Of a stretch of 64,000 bases of DNA, positions 7,916 to 17,331 are shown one piece after another; positions within the stretch are counted from its first letter, which is position 1, and each line of letters begins with the position of its first letter. Source of the stretch: Rossellomorea aquimaris (GTDB taxonomy: Bacteria > Bacillota > Bacilli > Bacillales > Bacillaceae_B); assembly GCF_003315075.1 (NCBI RefSeq), contig NZ_QNRJ01000015.1, positions 1-64,000 on the forward strand, given 5' to 3'. Below the pieces are notes generated by a model. It was not told the origin of the DNA, made no database searches, and worked only from the letters and a program-made list of their open reading frames with translations. The position numbers and the translations under genes are program-made.

Positions 7916-8632
7916 ATGCCGCCTAGAAGAATGAGGAATCAGGGCCAGGATATGCGAAATCCTTTCGGAATGAGACAGCAGCGGGGATTCAACGGGTTCG
8001 GAATGCAGCAGCCTGGGAGAAACAGCTTTGGACTGGGGCAGACGCAGCCACCTCCGTTTCAATTTGGAGGACAACGTCAAAATCAGGGATTCAATATGGG
8101 AATGAATCAGAGAGGAAGAAACCGGGGGCCAGGTAAAGGTGGTTTATTGTCTAAGCTTCTTAAAAAGGGTGATAATCAGAATGCCGGCGGAGGATTATTA
8201 CAACAATTTTCCAGAGGGGATTCATCCTCCAACTCGTCTGGCTTTGAACGATCTCCCCAGGCAGCTGGCGGAATCCTCCAGAGCCTATTGAACCCCGGCA
8301 ATGTGAATTCATTTTTATCCAATTCACAGCAACTGCTCCAGACCGCTCAACAGCTGGGTCCGATGTTCCAACAATATGGACCTATGGTGAAAAATATCCC
8401 GGCACTATGGAAGTTATATCGTGGATTCAAAGATATGTCTGCCGATGATGCGTCCGACGACGGGAATAGCGAAGAAAAAGATGCGGATATCGACATCCCT
8501 GAAGTCGAATCCACCGTTAAGAAAAAAAAGAGAAAGAAACCACCGGTAGAAAGTTCAGGGGATAGTGATCTTGATGAGAACCAGGCGCCATCAAAGTCTA
8601 AATCAGGTTCAAAACCCAAACTGTATATTTAA
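7916..8632 (+). CDS. yqfQ: YqfQ/VrrA-family spore-coat-related protein
   Basis: 238 residues. The N-terminal third (about 1-75) is rich in G, Q, N, F and M with short repeats such as FGMQQ and FGLGQ. The middle (about 115-165) holds a predicted helical segment with LLQTAQQLGPMFQQYG. The C-terminal 70 residues are an acidic stretch, then lysine-rich (KKKKRKK) and serine-rich. This layout matches YqfQ of B. subtilis and VrrA of B. anthracis. AAAGGAGG precedes the ATG, and a SigK-like promoter lies upstream. The molecular role is unknown; a coat location is inferred from the family and the promoter. Confidence 0.82.
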   Translation: MPPRRMRNQGQDMRNPFGMRQQRGFNGFGMQQPGRNSFGLGQTQPPPFQFGGQRQNQGFNMGMNQRGRNRGPGKGGLLSKLLKKGDNQNAGGGLLQQFSRGDSSSNSSGFERSPQAAGGILQSLLNPGNVNSFLSNSQQLLQTAQQLGPMFQQYGPMVKNIPALWKLYRGFKDMSADDASDDGNSEEKDADIDIPEVESTVKKKKRKKPPVESSGDSDLDENQAPSKSKSGSKPKLYI

Positions 8633-8639
8633 AGCCAGG

Positions 8640-8679
8640 ATCCCTAAAGGTACCGAATCACCTGTTTAGGGATTTTTTT
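8640..8679 (+). terminator. Terminator of yqfQ
   Basis: Stem ATCCCTAAA/TTTAGGGAT with an inner AGGT/ACCT pair, followed by a run of T residues. Confidence 0.88.
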
Positions 8680-8807
8680 ATTTGACGGCCACTAACAAGG
8701 CATTTCGATAGGGAAAGGTTCATTTTATTATCGTTCTCTTTGTCAGGAAGACTGTTCTCCTTTATAATGAAGACAAAACCTTTTCTCATGTAGGAGGATA
8801 TTCATAG

Positions 8808-9764
8808 ATGGAAATTATTAAGATTACCCCGAGAGGCTATTGTTACGGTGTTGTAGATGCAATGGTCATTGCAAGAAACGCCGCATTAGACAAATCGCTT
8901 CCTCGTCCAATTTATATTTTAGGCATGATCGTTCACAACAAGCATGTGACTGACGCATTCGAAGAAGACGGGATCATTACCCTGGATGGCAGCAACAGAA
9001 AAGAAATCATCGAACAGGTAAATGAAGGAACGGTTATCTTCACGGCACATGGAGTCTCTCCCGAAGTGAAAGAAATAGCCAAACAAAAAGGACTTGTCAC
9101 ACTGGATGCAACATGTCCCGATGTAACGAAGACCCATGATCTGATTCGAGCTAAAGAAGCGGAAGGCTATGACGTGATCTATATCGGTAAAAAAGGACAT
9201 CCTGAGCCTGAAGGGGCTGTCGGGGTCGCACCTGAGATCGTACATCTCGTGGAAACAGCAGAAGATGTAGAAAAGCTTTCAATTGAAAACGAAAAAATCA
9301 TTGTGACCAATCAAACGACGATGAGTCAGTGGGATGTATTGGACACGATGGATAAAGTGAAGGAAATGTATCCTCACGTTGAGCTGCACAAAGAAATATG
9401 CCTGGCTACCCAGGTTCGTCAAGAAGCAGTTGCCGAACAAGCTGGAGATGCAGATGTTCTCATCGTCGTTGGAGATCCAAAGAGTAATAACTCCAACCGG
9501 CTCGCTCAAGTATCAAAGGATATCGCAGGTACTCCTGCACATCGCATTTCCGACATTAGTGAATTGGATATAGAATGGATTAAAGATGCGGGCATCGTTG
9601 CTGTAACAGCAGGTGCATCCACTCCTACTCCAATCGTAAAAGAAGTCATTAAATTCCTTGAAGCTTTTAACCCACATGATGAATCCACTTGGACAAGAGA
9701 GCGAAATGTTCCAATAAATAAAATTCTCCCTAAAGTACGAAAATCTAAATTGGGAACAAAATAA
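8808..9764 (+). CDS. ispH: 4-hydroxy-3-methylbut-2-enyl diphosphate reductase
   Basis: 318 residues, full length for IspH (LytB). It performs the last step of the MEP isoprenoid pathway, giving IPP and DMAPP from HMBPP. The three cysteines that hold the iron-sulfur cluster are present: C12 (GYCYGV), C103 (ATCPD) and C198 (ICLATQ). The substrate-binding motifs [11 protein letters not shown] and TNQTTMS are also present. GTAGGAGG precedes the ATG. It is monocistronic and ends in a bidirectional terminator. In B. subtilis it is yqfP, in the same position. Confidence 0.96.
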   Translation: MEIIKITPRGYCYGVVDAMVIARNAALDKSLPRPIYILGMIVHNKHVTDAFEEDGIITLDGSNRKEIIEQVNEGTVIFTAHGVSPEVKEIAKQKGLVTLDATCPDVTKTHDLIRAKEAEGYDVIYIGKKGHPEPEGAVGVAPEIVHLVETAEDVEKLSIENEKIIVTNQTTMSQWDVLDTMDKVKEMYPHVELHKEICLATQVRQEAVAEQAGDADVLIVVGDPKSNNSNRLAQVSKDIAGTPAHRISDISELDIEWIKDAGIVAVTAGASTPTPIVKEVIKFLEAFNPHDESTWTRERNVPINKILPKVRKSKLGTK

Positions 9765-9767
9765 AGT

Positions 9768-9800
9768 GAAAGGCCCCTTAGAAATTTTAAGGGGCCTTTC
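9768..9800. terminator. Bidirectional terminator between ispH and yqfO
   Basis: 13-bp stem GAAAGGCCCCTTA/TAAGGGGCCTTTC between convergent genes. Confidence 0.9.
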
Positions 9801-9804
9801 CTCT

Positions 9805-10923
9805 TTACATATACGTAAATGGGTTGGTTTCAGCTTTTGACGCGAATATATTGACGATATATCCTTTTTCCGAGGATTTTTCCGCTAAATGACTGGCCAC
9901 TCCATCCTTCATGACTTTTTCGATGTGATGTCCTGCATCAACGACATTCAGCCCCATCATCATGGCGTCGTGGGCGGTGTGGTAATAAATATCGCCTGAG
10001 ACGAATACATCCGCTCCCTGTCTTTTCGCTTTCCCGATAAACTTATTTCCATCTCCGCCAAGCACTGCCACTTTCTTCACTTTCGCTTCCCCATCACCAA
10101 TGACTCTGATTCCGTCCATACCAAATGTTTCTTTCACAACTAAAGCAAATTCCTTAAGACTCATCTCATTCTGTAAATGTCCGATTCTACCCAGGCCTAA
10201 AGCAGGCGATTCGTTTTCAAGTGCATAGATATCATAGGCAACTTCTTCATAAGGATGATGGGTAAACATCGCTTTCAACACTTTTTTCTCTAAAGAAACA
10301 GGATAAACCGTTTCCACCTTCTCTTCCGCTACTTCCTCAAGGGAACCTTGCTTCCCGATATGCGGGCTCGTGCCCTCCTCAGGGAGGAATCTTCCCTTTC
10401 CTTCAGTCGAGAAGCTGCAATGAGAATAGTTTCCGATGTGCCCGGCTCCTGAATTCCCAAGGGCTGTTCGAAGTTCCTTTGCGTTTTCTTTTGGCACATA
10501 AACGACCAATTTACGGAGCTCCTCATGGTGGGTAGGGACGAGTACAGACGTATCCTGCAAATGCAGCATTTCGGATAAAAGGTCATTCACTCCCCCCGTC
10601 GCCACATCAAGATTCGTATGAGCCGCATACACGGCTATATCATGCTTGATTAACTTCTCAATCATTCGTCCCTGATAGGTGTCCGTTTGCAGGGACTTTA
10701 ATGGACGAAAGAGCGGTGGGTGGTGGGCTATGATTAATTTCACATTGTTTTTAATGGCTTCATCCACCACATTCTCCAATACATCCAAGGTGATCATCAC
10801 ATTCTCAACCTTTTCGTTCAGCTTACCAATTTGAAGACCAATCGGATCCCCTTCTTCTGCTAAATATTTTGGTGAAAATTGTTCAAACAGTTGAATGATC
10901 TCATGACCGTTTACTGTCTTCAT
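9805..10923 (-). CDS. yqfO: Nif3-like dinuclear metal protein YqfO (GTP cyclohydrolase I type 2 homologue)
   Basis: 372 residues, matching the long Bacillus form in which a PII/CutA-like domain of about 100 residues (roughly 130-240) is inserted in the Nif3 fold. Metal-binding histidines are visible in AHHPPLF (about 66-72), AAHTNLD (about 99-105) and the C-terminal DAGHHIEKV. The family binds a two-metal centre in a toroidal hexamer; its physiological reaction is unsettled. The ATG overlaps the end of trmK by 4 nt, so the pair is translationally coupled. Confidence 0.9.
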   Translation of the reverse strand: MKTVNGHEIIQLFEQFSPKYLAEEGDPIGLQIGKLNEKVENVMITLDVLENVVDEAIKNNVKLIIAHHPPLFRPLKSLQTDTYQGRMIEKLIKHDIAVYAAHTNLDVATGGVNDLLSEMLHLQDTSVLVPTHHEELRKLVVYVPKENAKELRTALGNSGAGHIGNYSHCSFSTEGKGRFLPEEGTSPHIGKQGSLEEVAEEKVETVYPVSLEKKVLKAMFTHHPYEEVAYDIYALENESPALGLGRIGHLQNEMSLKEFALVVKETFGMDGIRVIGDGEAKVKKVAVLGGDGNKFIGKAKRQGADVFVSGDIYYHTAHDAMMMGLNVVDAGHHIEKVMKDGVASHLAEKSSEKGYIVNIFASKAETNPFTYM

Positions 10924-11630
10924 GGGATAAGAACCTCCTCCACCATTTGTATTTTTTGAATAAGTTCCCGTTTTCGTTCTTCCAACGCATCGGTTTTTTC
11001 CGCTTTTTCCATGTTATTCAATATATTCTTCCATTGATGAAGCTCCTGATTCCATTTTTTCAAAAATGCATCGTTGCGCCCCTTTATCAAAAATGGACCG
11101 AGCAGCAACTCTTTTTCAAGCTCACCAGAGTAATGGCGTCTCGGATTTCCTTTCTCCGCCACTAGAATTTCATATACCTTATCATCTTCTTCAAGAATTT
11201 CTTCCCCTATTAAGTCCCATTCATTGTCCATGAGCCACGTCCGGATGGACCTTGAACTCACATTAGGCTGAAGGACCAACCTGGGTTGATTGGTCAGCTT
11301 TGCTTTACCCGCCTCCAGGATAGAGGCAATCAATGTGCCCCCCATTCCGGCAATCGTAATACAATCCACTTCACCTGGAGAAATCACTTCCAGGCCATTC
11401 CCTAATCTTACTTCGACCTCTTGAGTTAATTCGGCATCTTCCACTTGTTTCTTGGCAGAAAGATATGGCCCTTTCACTACTTCTCCTGCGATGGCAGAGG
11501 ACGCAATGCCTTTATTGACGGCATAGCACGGTAAGTATGCATGATCGGAACCGATATCAGCGATTTTAGATTGCTTGGGTATGTATGAAACAACTGTTTC
11601 TAGTCGTTTTGATAACTGTTGAATATTCAT
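10920..11630 (-). CDS. trmK: tRNA (adenine(22)-N1)-methyltransferase
   Basis: 236 residues from the ATG at 11630, with AAAGGTGA 5 nt upstream; an upstream in-frame start at 11666 lacks such a site. Class I SAM methyltransferase: ADIGSDHAYLP at about 25-35 is the SAM loop, and ITIAGMGGTLI near 92-102 carries the family's NPPY-like position. A C-terminal coiled coil of about 65 residues follows. It methylates N1 of A22 in tRNA. Upstream partner of yqfO, as in B. subtilis (yqfN). Confidence 0.92.
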   Translation of the reverse strand: MNIQQLSKRLETVVSYIPKQSKIADIGSDHAYLPCYAVNKGIASSAIAGEVVKGPYLSAKKQVEDAELTQEVEVRLGNGLEVISPGEVDCITIAGMGGTLIASILEAGKAKLTNQPRLVLQPNVSSRSIRTWLMDNEWDLIGEEILEEDDKVYEILVAEKGNPRRHYSGELEKELLLGPFLIKGRNDAFLKKWNQELHQWKNILNNMEKAEKTDALEERKRELIQKIQMVEEVLIP

Positions 11631-11705
11631 TCGTTCACCTTTAATCATTTTTATTGGATAAATCATATACGATAATCATTCTAACCAACTTTACACGATA
11701 AAAAA

Positions 11706-11733
11706 AGTCCTTTGCCCAAAAGACAAAGAACCT
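11706..11733 (-). terminator. Terminator after cccA
   Basis: Imperfect stem AGTCCTTTG/CAAAGAACC. The minus strand continues with six T residues. Confidence 0.6.
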
Positions 11734-11747
11734 TTTTCAATCATTGA

Positions 11748-12122
11748 TTATTTAAGTGACTTAATCCAGTCTGCCATAGCATCCAGATTTCCTTCTTCTA
11801 CTAGACCAGCCGGCATCATACCTTTACCGTTTTTGATCGTTTCTTTGATCTCGTCTTTAGACAGCTTTGTTCCCTTTAGAGCAGGACCGGCGCCACCTTC
11901 ATAGTTTCCACCATGACAAGATATACAAGACTCTTTGTACTTAGCTTCCGGATCGAATTCCCCGCTTGAAGCCTGTTCGCCTTCTTTACCTTCCATTTCC
12001 CCGGAACCTTCTTCTTTTGCTTTTTCGTCAGCGTTATTAAGGCCTTCTAAAGATAAGAAGAAAACAAGACCAATTCCAAGAGCCATGATCAGTACGAATG
12101 GAATGATTGGATTACGATTCAT
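11748..12122 (-). CDS. cccA: Membrane-anchored cytochrome c-550
   Basis: 124 residues. One N-terminal membrane anchor (about 8-25), an acidic E/G-rich linker (about 30-58), then a class I cytochrome c domain. The heme-binding motif is C66-I-S-C69-H70, and the axial methionine lies in GMMPAG (M102 or M103). It carries electrons on the outer face of the membrane towards cytochrome c oxidase. GGAGG lies 7 nt before the ATG. The locus between yqfN and sigA agrees with B. subtilis cccA. Confidence 0.93.
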   Translation of the reverse strand: MNRNPIIPFVLIMALGIGLVFFLSLEGLNNADEKAKEEGSGEMEGKEGEQASSGEFDPEAKYKESCISCHGGNYEGGAGPALKGTKLSKDEIKETIKNGKGMMPAGLVEEGNLDAMADWIKSLK

Positions 12123-12285
12123 GATTTAACCTCCTTTATGTACAACATCCAAAATAGTGCTCTTTTCAACACTTTATATTTTACTGTAAAAAACGACAAA
12201 GTAAAAGTACTATCAATTAACTTTTCCATCTTTCTCACAAATTAGACACATTTCGTGTGAAATTTGGTGGGTTTTCATTAAAAGG

Positions 12286-12326
12286 AGGAGAGCCCTATTG
12301 CCCCGGATAGGACCAATAGAGCTCCT
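12286..12326 (-). terminator. Terminator after the acyl-CoA dehydrogenase gene
   Basis: Long stem AGGAGAGCCCTATTG/CAATAGAGCTCCT; the minus strand continues with a short T-rich tract. Confidence 0.7.
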
Positions 12327-12350
12327 GATTGATGTTATGGTGCATTCACC

Positions 12351-13493
12351 TTATTGACATCCTATAAGCCTTGAAATGACCATTCTCTGGACTTCTGAGG
12401 TACCTTCTCCGATTTCAAGGAGTTTGGCATCCCGCAGATATCTTTCCACATGGTATTCTTTCATGTATCCGTATCCACCGTGAATCTGAATGGCTTCATC
12501 AGCTACTTCCATACTGATTTCTGAAGCGTAAAGCTTACACATCGATGCTTCTTTAGAAAATGGTCTACCCTGATCTTTCAACCATGCTGCCTTATGAACC
12601 ATATTCCTTGCCAGTTCAATCTTCATTGCCATATCAGCAAGCTTAAATTGAGTGACTTGAAATTGTGATAAGGTTTTGCCAAATTGCTTTCTTTCCTTGG
12701 AATACTGCAGTGCTTTATCAAAAGCAGCCTGTGCCACACCGACAGCCATGGCCCCGATTCCGATCCTTCCACCGTCCAGGGTGACAAGGAACTGCTTAAA
12801 ACCTTCTCCTTCTTTACCTAACAGGTTTTCCTTCGGCACTTCTACATCTTCAAGAACCAACTCAGTCGTGTTCGATGAATGAAGCCCCATTTTTTCATAA
12901 TTATCGATGACCGTAAATCCTTTTGCTTTAGTCGGAACGATTATCGCACTAATTTCTTTGTTCCCATTGTTTCTACCTGTAATCGCTGTTAAAGCGAGAT
13001 GATTCGCATAACTTGCATTGGTAATATAGCACTTGTTACCGTTAATAACCCATTTATCCCCTTTATCTTCTGCAGTGGTTTGGGTGCCGCCTGCATCAGA
13101 ACCTGCATTGGGTTCAGTCAGGCCGAAAGCTCCAAACGATTCCCCTGTACAGATTGGCGTCAAGTATTCCTGCTTTTGTTCATGGGAACCAAATAAGTTA
13201 ATGGGTGCTCCTCCAAGTGAAATATGCGCAGAGTACGTAATACCTGTCGAAGCACAAGCCCGGCTAAGCTCTTCGGTTACGATGGCGAAACTGACCGTAT
13301 CGGCACCTGCTCCTCCATATTCCTCGGGAAACGGAAGTCCCATCATCCCCAGATCAGAAAGCTTCTTGAAAATTTCTTTAGGAAATTCCTTTGTGCGGTC
13401 CCGGTCCAATGCACCAGGAGCCACTTCTTCTTCAGCGAATTCCCTGATTGTCTTTTTAATCATTGTTTGTTCTTGTGTTAAGTCAAAATTCAT
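12351..13493 (-). CDS. Acyl-CoA dehydrogenase
   Basis: 380 residues with the complete acyl-CoA dehydrogenase fold. The N-terminal helical domain starts MNFDLTQEQ, the FAD/substrate strand region has FGLTEPNAGSDAGG, and the C-terminal helical domain has QIHGGYGYMKEY. The catalytic base is E363 in GEGTSE, the position used by short- and medium-chain enzymes rather than the isovaleryl type. It oxidises acyl-CoA to enoyl-CoA with FAD and passes electrons to ETF. Closest in pattern to AcdA/MmgC-type short-chain enzymes, but chain length cannot be fixed. Upstream lie cre-like and FadR-like sites. Confidence 0.92.
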   Translation of the reverse strand: MNFDLTQEQTMIKKTIREFAEEEVAPGALDRDRTKEFPKEIFKKLSDLGMMGLPFPEEYGGAGADTVSFAIVTEELSRACASTGITYSAHISLGGAPINLFGSHEQKQEYLTPICTGESFGAFGLTEPNAGSDAGGTQTTAEDKGDKWVINGNKCYITNASYANHLALTAITGRNNGNKEISAIIVPTKAKGFTVIDNYEKMGLHSSNTTELVLEDVEVPKENLLGKEGEGFKQFLVTLDGGRIGIGAMAVGVAQAAFDKALQYSKERKQFGKTLSQFQVTQFKLADMAMKIELARNMVHKAAWLKDQGRPFSKEASMCKLYASEISMEVADEAIQIHGGYGYMKEYHVERYLRDAKLLEIGEGTSEVQRMVISRLIGCQ

Positions 13494-13545
13494 TCTTATC
13501 CCCCTTGTCTAACTTTGATGACTGAAAGCCCTAACTCCATTTCCA

Positions 13546-13559
13546 TAATAGCGCTTTCA
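13546..13559 (-). promoter_or_regulatory. Putative cre site (CcpA)
   Basis: The minus strand reads TGAAAGCGCTATTA, one mismatch from the cre consensus TGWAANCGNTNWCA. It is about 55 nt upstream of the acyl-CoA dehydrogenase start. Inferred to give glucose repression. Confidence 0.55.
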
Positions 13560-13579
13560 AACATAATCACTGCACTCTA

Positions 13580-13597
13580 TGAATGCGCTCTCATTCT
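13580..13597. promoter_or_regulatory. Putative FadR-like operator
   Basis: TGAATG, six bases, then CATTCT, matching the arms of the Bacillus FadR palindrome (TGAATGA...TCATTCA) with a diverged centre. Located about 90 nt upstream of the acyl-CoA dehydrogenase gene, where FadR control would make sense. Confidence 0.4.
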
Positions 13598-13656
13598 TAT
13601 TATAAAAGGGAATAGAGAATTTTCTCAACTTTAAAAAACTTTTAAATTTTCAGAAG

Positions 13657-14193
13657 TTATAGTAATATAAAAATAATTAGGAGGATTCCCCCTGCCAATC
13701 CTGAAAGGGAAAAATACCCCAGCTTCCATTTCAAACCTGCACCGATCCAAAGGAAACAGTTCAGAAATAAGGTTATGTACATTCCGAAAGAACTCCCACC
13801 GAATAGCTCTTCTGTTATTTCCATGGAGGCCAGAAGAAGTATACAAGCGGCAGCCATATACAAGAGTAAAGGTGATAATTGTTTTTTAGTATAATAAATT
13901 CCTGATACTACTAATAATCCGACAAAACTTGCCAAAATCGTTGTTTGCAAAACGATTGACAATTCAGTAAAATAAATGACAAATAATGAAATAAATATCG
14001 CACAAATTGAAGCGAAGTCTTTAAGCATGGTCTTCTTTTTAACATTCTTTTGATCACTGTGTTCCATACCATCTCCTTCGGTATATAATGCAAGGAGATA
14101 GTCACAATAGTGCTCTGGCAGCATATTGGCTTGCTTCCAAAGTTGTATTTCATTCACAATCAATTCTTTTCTTGAATTCTTTACTGTTTTCAC
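13657..14193 (-). CDS. Predicted membrane protein of unknown function
   Basis: I do not recognise this gene. It encodes about 178 residues from a GTG at 14193 (AAAGGTG 8 nt upstream); a GTG at 14202 overlaps that site. The N terminus is soluble, with a segment NEIQLWKQANMLPEHYCDYLLALYTEG (about 14-40) typical of cytoplasmic heads of several Bacillus membrane proteins. It is followed by a basic patch (KKKTM) and five or six short hydrophobic helices up to the very C terminus. It lies downstream of the sigA terminator on the same strand and has no obvious partner. Confidence 0.7.
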   Translation of the reverse strand: MKTVKNSRKELIVNEIQLWKQANMLPEHYCDYLLALYTEGDGMEHSDQKNVKKKTMLKDFASICAIFISLFVIYFTELSIVLQTTILASFVGLLVVSGIYYTKKQLSPLLLYMAAACILLLASMEITEELFGGSSFGMYITLFLNCFLWIGAGLKWKLGYFSLSGLAGGILLIIFILL

Positions 14194-14267
14194 AGCTGTC
14201 ACACCTTTATCTGTTAAATCTTTTAGCTACATTCGTCAAAGGTGATGGAAAACCCTTTATTTCGAGC

Positions 14268-14296
14268 AAAAAAAACCACCTCTATCACAATAGAGG
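14268..14296 (-). terminator. Terminator after sigA
   Basis: The minus strand has CCTCTATTGTGATAGAGG followed by TGG and eight T residues, 16 nt after the sigA stop codon. Confidence 0.88.
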
Positions 14297-14311
14297 CAGT
14301 TAATGGGATTT

Positions 14312-15442
14312 CTATTCTAAAAAGTCCTTTAATCGTTTGCTTCTGCTTGGATGACGCAGTTTTCTAAGAGCTTTTGCTTCTATTTGACGAATACGTTCCC
14401 TTGTTACACCGAAGACTTTCCCTACTTCTTCAAGTGTGCGGGTTCTGCCATCGTCCAGTCCAAAACGTAAACGAAGAACATTTTCTTCACGATCTGTTAA
14501 AGTATCCAGTACATCTTCAAGCTGTTCCTTTAATAGTTCGTAAGCAGCATGTTCTGAAGGAGATTGAGCTTCTGCGTCTTCAATGAAGTCACCAAGATGA
14601 GAATCGTCTTCTTCACCAATTGGTGTTTCAAGAGATACTGGCTCTTGAGCAATCTTAAGGATTTCCCTAACCTTTTCAGGTGTCAGATCCATTTCTTCTG
14701 CAATTTCTTCCGGTGCCGGTTCACGCCCTAAGTCTTGCAATAACTGTCTTTGCACACGAATAAGTTTGTTAATGGTTTCAACCATATGAACCGGAATACG
14801 AATCGTTCTGGCCTGGTCAGCGATCGCACGTGTAATGGCTTGACGAATCCACCAAGTTGCATACGTACTGAATTTGTACCCTTTACGATAATCAAACTTT
14901 TCTACCGCTTTAATCAGACCCATATTTCCTTCCTGGATAAGGTCTAAGAATAACATACCGCGACCAACGTAACGTTTGGCAATACTGACAACAAGTCGCA
15001 GGTTCGCCTCAGCAAGACGTCGCTTAGCTTCCTCATCGCCTTCTTCAATTCTCTTGGCAAGATTTATCTCTTCCTCTGCAGATAAAAGATCAACTCTTCC
15101 AATTTCTTTCAGATACATACGAACAGGATCATTTATTTTAACTCCTGGAGGAACGCTTAAATCATTCAGATTGAATTCTTCTTCCTCTTCTTTCTCTAAC
15201 TCAGTAGCACCCGGGTCATCATCTTCATCATTTTCATTGATGATTTCTACACTTTGTTCACCTAAGTGTTCGTAGAATTCATCCATTTGATCGGAATCTA
15301 ACTCAAACCCTGATAATTTATCGGCAATATCTTCGTATGTGAGGACCCCTCTTTTTTTACCTTGGTTAACTAAAAATTCTTTTACCTGATCAACTGTTAA
15401 TTCTGACGCTATTTGTTTGGAACGCGCTGACTTTTCAGCCAT
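14312..15442 (-). CDS. sigA: Primary RNA polymerase sigma factor SigA
   Basis: 376 residues from the ATG at 15442 (GGAAGGAGGGG upstream). A GTG-type extension at 15460 includes the ribosome-binding site. Region 1.1 is followed by an acidic linker rich in D/E (about 78-95). Regions 2.1-2.4 include [10 protein letters not shown], which recognises the -10 element. Region 4.2 is the helix-turn-helix [19 protein letters not shown] near the C terminus. Directs vegetative transcription. Last gene of the yqxD-dnaG-sigA macromolecular synthesis operon, 33 nt after dnaG. Confidence 0.97.
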   Translation of the reverse strand: MAEKSARSKQIASELTVDQVKEFLVNQGKKRGVLTYEDIADKLSGFELDSDQMDEFYEHLGEQSVEIINENDEDDDPGATELEKEEEEEFNLNDLSVPPGVKINDPVRMYLKEIGRVDLLSAEEEINLAKRIEEGDEEAKRRLAEANLRLVVSIAKRYVGRGMLFLDLIQEGNMGLIKAVEKFDYRKGYKFSTYATWWIRQAITRAIADQARTIRIPVHMVETINKLIRVQRQLLQDLGREPAPEEIAEEMDLTPEKVREILKIAQEPVSLETPIGEEDDSHLGDFIEDAEAQSPSEHAAYELLKEQLEDVLDTLTDREENVLRLRFGLDDGRTRTLEEVGKVFGVTRERIRQIEAKALRKLRHPSRSKRLKDFLE

Positions 15443-15475
15443 TTGTTCCCCTCCTTCCAACTTCCTTACAAAACT

Positions 15476-17287
15476 TTATAGAGACTTACGCAGCTGTAAG
15501 ATTTCCATTGCTATTTGTGCTTCTTTTCGGTAATCCTTTAGTCGTTCTGCTTCTTTTCTTTCCACTTCTTTTTCTTTTATTCTCAACATCTTTTGATGTT
15601 TTAACACCTGATTGACATAATCTACTAATTCCTGGTCCGTACTTTCTTCGCTTATTGACATCATTTCGATGTCCGTTACGATCCTTCTTAACCTCTCATC
15701 GGGAAGATACCCGATAAAGGCACTGGCACTTGGAGGTAGACCTTCTTCATAATAACCCAATAAATAAGTAATAATAGCCTGATGTTCATCAATATTAAGG
15801 TTGGTACCTGCAAGCCACTCCTGAATCTTATAAGCGATGTTCGGGTCCTTAAGCATATAGGCAATCAATCTTCTCTCAGCCGTTTGGTAAGCGGGTAATA
15901 GTTTAGACTGAGTCTGCCTGGAGAAATTACCTTGCATACCTACCTGTTTAGGCGGTTTAGAATTCCGTTTATCAGGGCCTTCCAGTTCAAAGAGCTGCTG
16001 TTGAAGAGCCTCAAGAGATAATTCGAACTCATCTGCCAAATACCTTAAATAATAATCTTTTTCAACCGCTTTACTGAGTTGGGTAATTTCCTTAAGTATG
16101 TCTTCTATATACTTAAGGCGATCTCCTTCATCATTTAAGTTTTTATTCAGCTTATAGTACCGAAGCTTAAATGCCATGAACGTTAAGCTTGCCCCTATTA
16201 CATCTTGTTGAAACCTTGTTGGTCCATATTTTGAAATGTAGTCATCAGGGTCTAATTGTTCCGGTATTGTCGCGACACGAATGTTCAGCTGATGCTTGTG
16301 AAGAAGATTTCCTGCCCGGAATGCGGCTTCCACTCCAGCAGAATCACCGTCATAACAAATGACCACGGAATCAGTCAGGCGTTTAAGCAGTCCGATTTGC
16401 TGCTCAGTTAATGAAGTACCCATAGTGGCTACGCCATTTTCCACCTCTGCTTCACTGGCTGATATGACGTCGGCAAATCCTTCAAACAGAATCGCCTGCT
16501 GTTTTCTTCTAATCATTGCACGCGCGCCGTGATAGTTATAAAGAATGCTGCTTTTGTTAAAAATTTTCGTTTCCGGGCTGTTTAAGTACTTCGGTTCATC
16601 ATCCGAATCGATGCTTCTTCCTGAAAAAGCGACCGTGTTTCCTTTCGAATCAACAATAGGAAACATGATCCTTCCCCTGAAGCGATCCAAGAAAGAATTG
16701 TCTCTTTCTCTTCTTACGAGTAAGCCTGCCGCTTCCATCAGCTCCAGGGAATAGCCTCGTTTCTGAAGAAACTTAACCGTGAAATCCCAGCTGGGAAGTG
16801 ACCACCCAATTTGAAATTTAGTAATGCTTTCAGTCGTAAACCCCCGAGCCAATAAATATTCGAGGGCTTCCTGACCTTCTTTTGTGTTTAGAAGGAGATG
16901 ATGGTAAAATTTACTTAATAACCCATGTGCTTCCATCATTTGCTTTTCATCTTCTTGAGGGGGAAGCTCCCTTTCAGACGAAGATGTCGGTATGGAGATT
17001 TCTTCCCCTACTTTAGAACCGAGCTTTTGCGCTGCTTCGAGGAAGCTTAAACCATCAACATCCATTAGAAACGTAAACGCATTTCCCCCGGTCCCACATC
17101 CGAAACAATGAAATATTTGTTTGTCAGGGGAAACAGAAAAAGATGGAGTATTCTCTCCATGAAACGGACACAAACCAAAATAATTGCGTCCCTGCTTTTT
17201 CAGTTGTACATAGTCACTGACGACATCTACGATATCGGTTGACGATAATATTTTATTTAACTTATCTTCAGGGATTCTTTCAGACAC
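15476..17287 (-). CDS. dnaG: DNA primase
   Basis: 603 residues, full length. The N-terminal CHC2 zinc finger uses C40, H43, C61 and C64. The TOPRIM catalytic core contains EGFADVISA (about 264-272) and CYDGDSAG (about 309-316). The C-terminal helicase-binding domain begins after a poorly conserved linker around residue 450. It makes RNA primers for replication at the fork with the DnaB-type helicase. Between yqxD and sigA in the conserved operon. Confidence 0.97.
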   Translation of the reverse strand: MSERIPEDKLNKILSSTDIVDVVSDYVQLKKQGRNYFGLCPFHGENTPSFSVSPDKQIFHCFGCGTGGNAFTFLMDVDGLSFLEAAQKLGSKVGEEISIPTSSSERELPPQEDEKQMMEAHGLLSKFYHHLLLNTKEGQEALEYLLARGFTTESITKFQIGWSLPSWDFTVKFLQKRGYSLELMEAAGLLVRRERDNSFLDRFRGRIMFPIVDSKGNTVAFSGRSIDSDDEPKYLNSPETKIFNKSSILYNYHGARAMIRRKQQAILFEGFADVISASEAEVENGVATMGTSLTEQQIGLLKRLTDSVVICYDGDSAGVEAAFRAGNLLHKHQLNIRVATIPEQLDPDDYISKYGPTRFQQDVIGASLTFMAFKLRYYKLNKNLNDEGDRLKYIEDILKEITQLSKAVEKDYYLRYLADEFELSLEALQQQLFELEGPDKRNSKPPKQVGMQGNFSRQTQSKLLPAYQTAERRLIAYMLKDPNIAYKIQEWLAGTNLNIDEHQAIITYLLGYYEEGLPPSASAFIGYLPDERLRRIVTDIEMMSISEESTDQELVDYVNQVLKHQKMLRIKEKEVERKEAERLKDYRKEAQIAMEILQLRKSL

Positions 17288-17331
17288 GATTTATCACCTG
17301 TTTTTATTTACCCTCTTAATCCATTCTGTAC

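Noticed and set aside
13033-13512. 159-residue open frame opposite the acyl-CoA dehydrogenase
   Set aside because: Antisense shadow of a conserved gene, without a ribosome-binding site.
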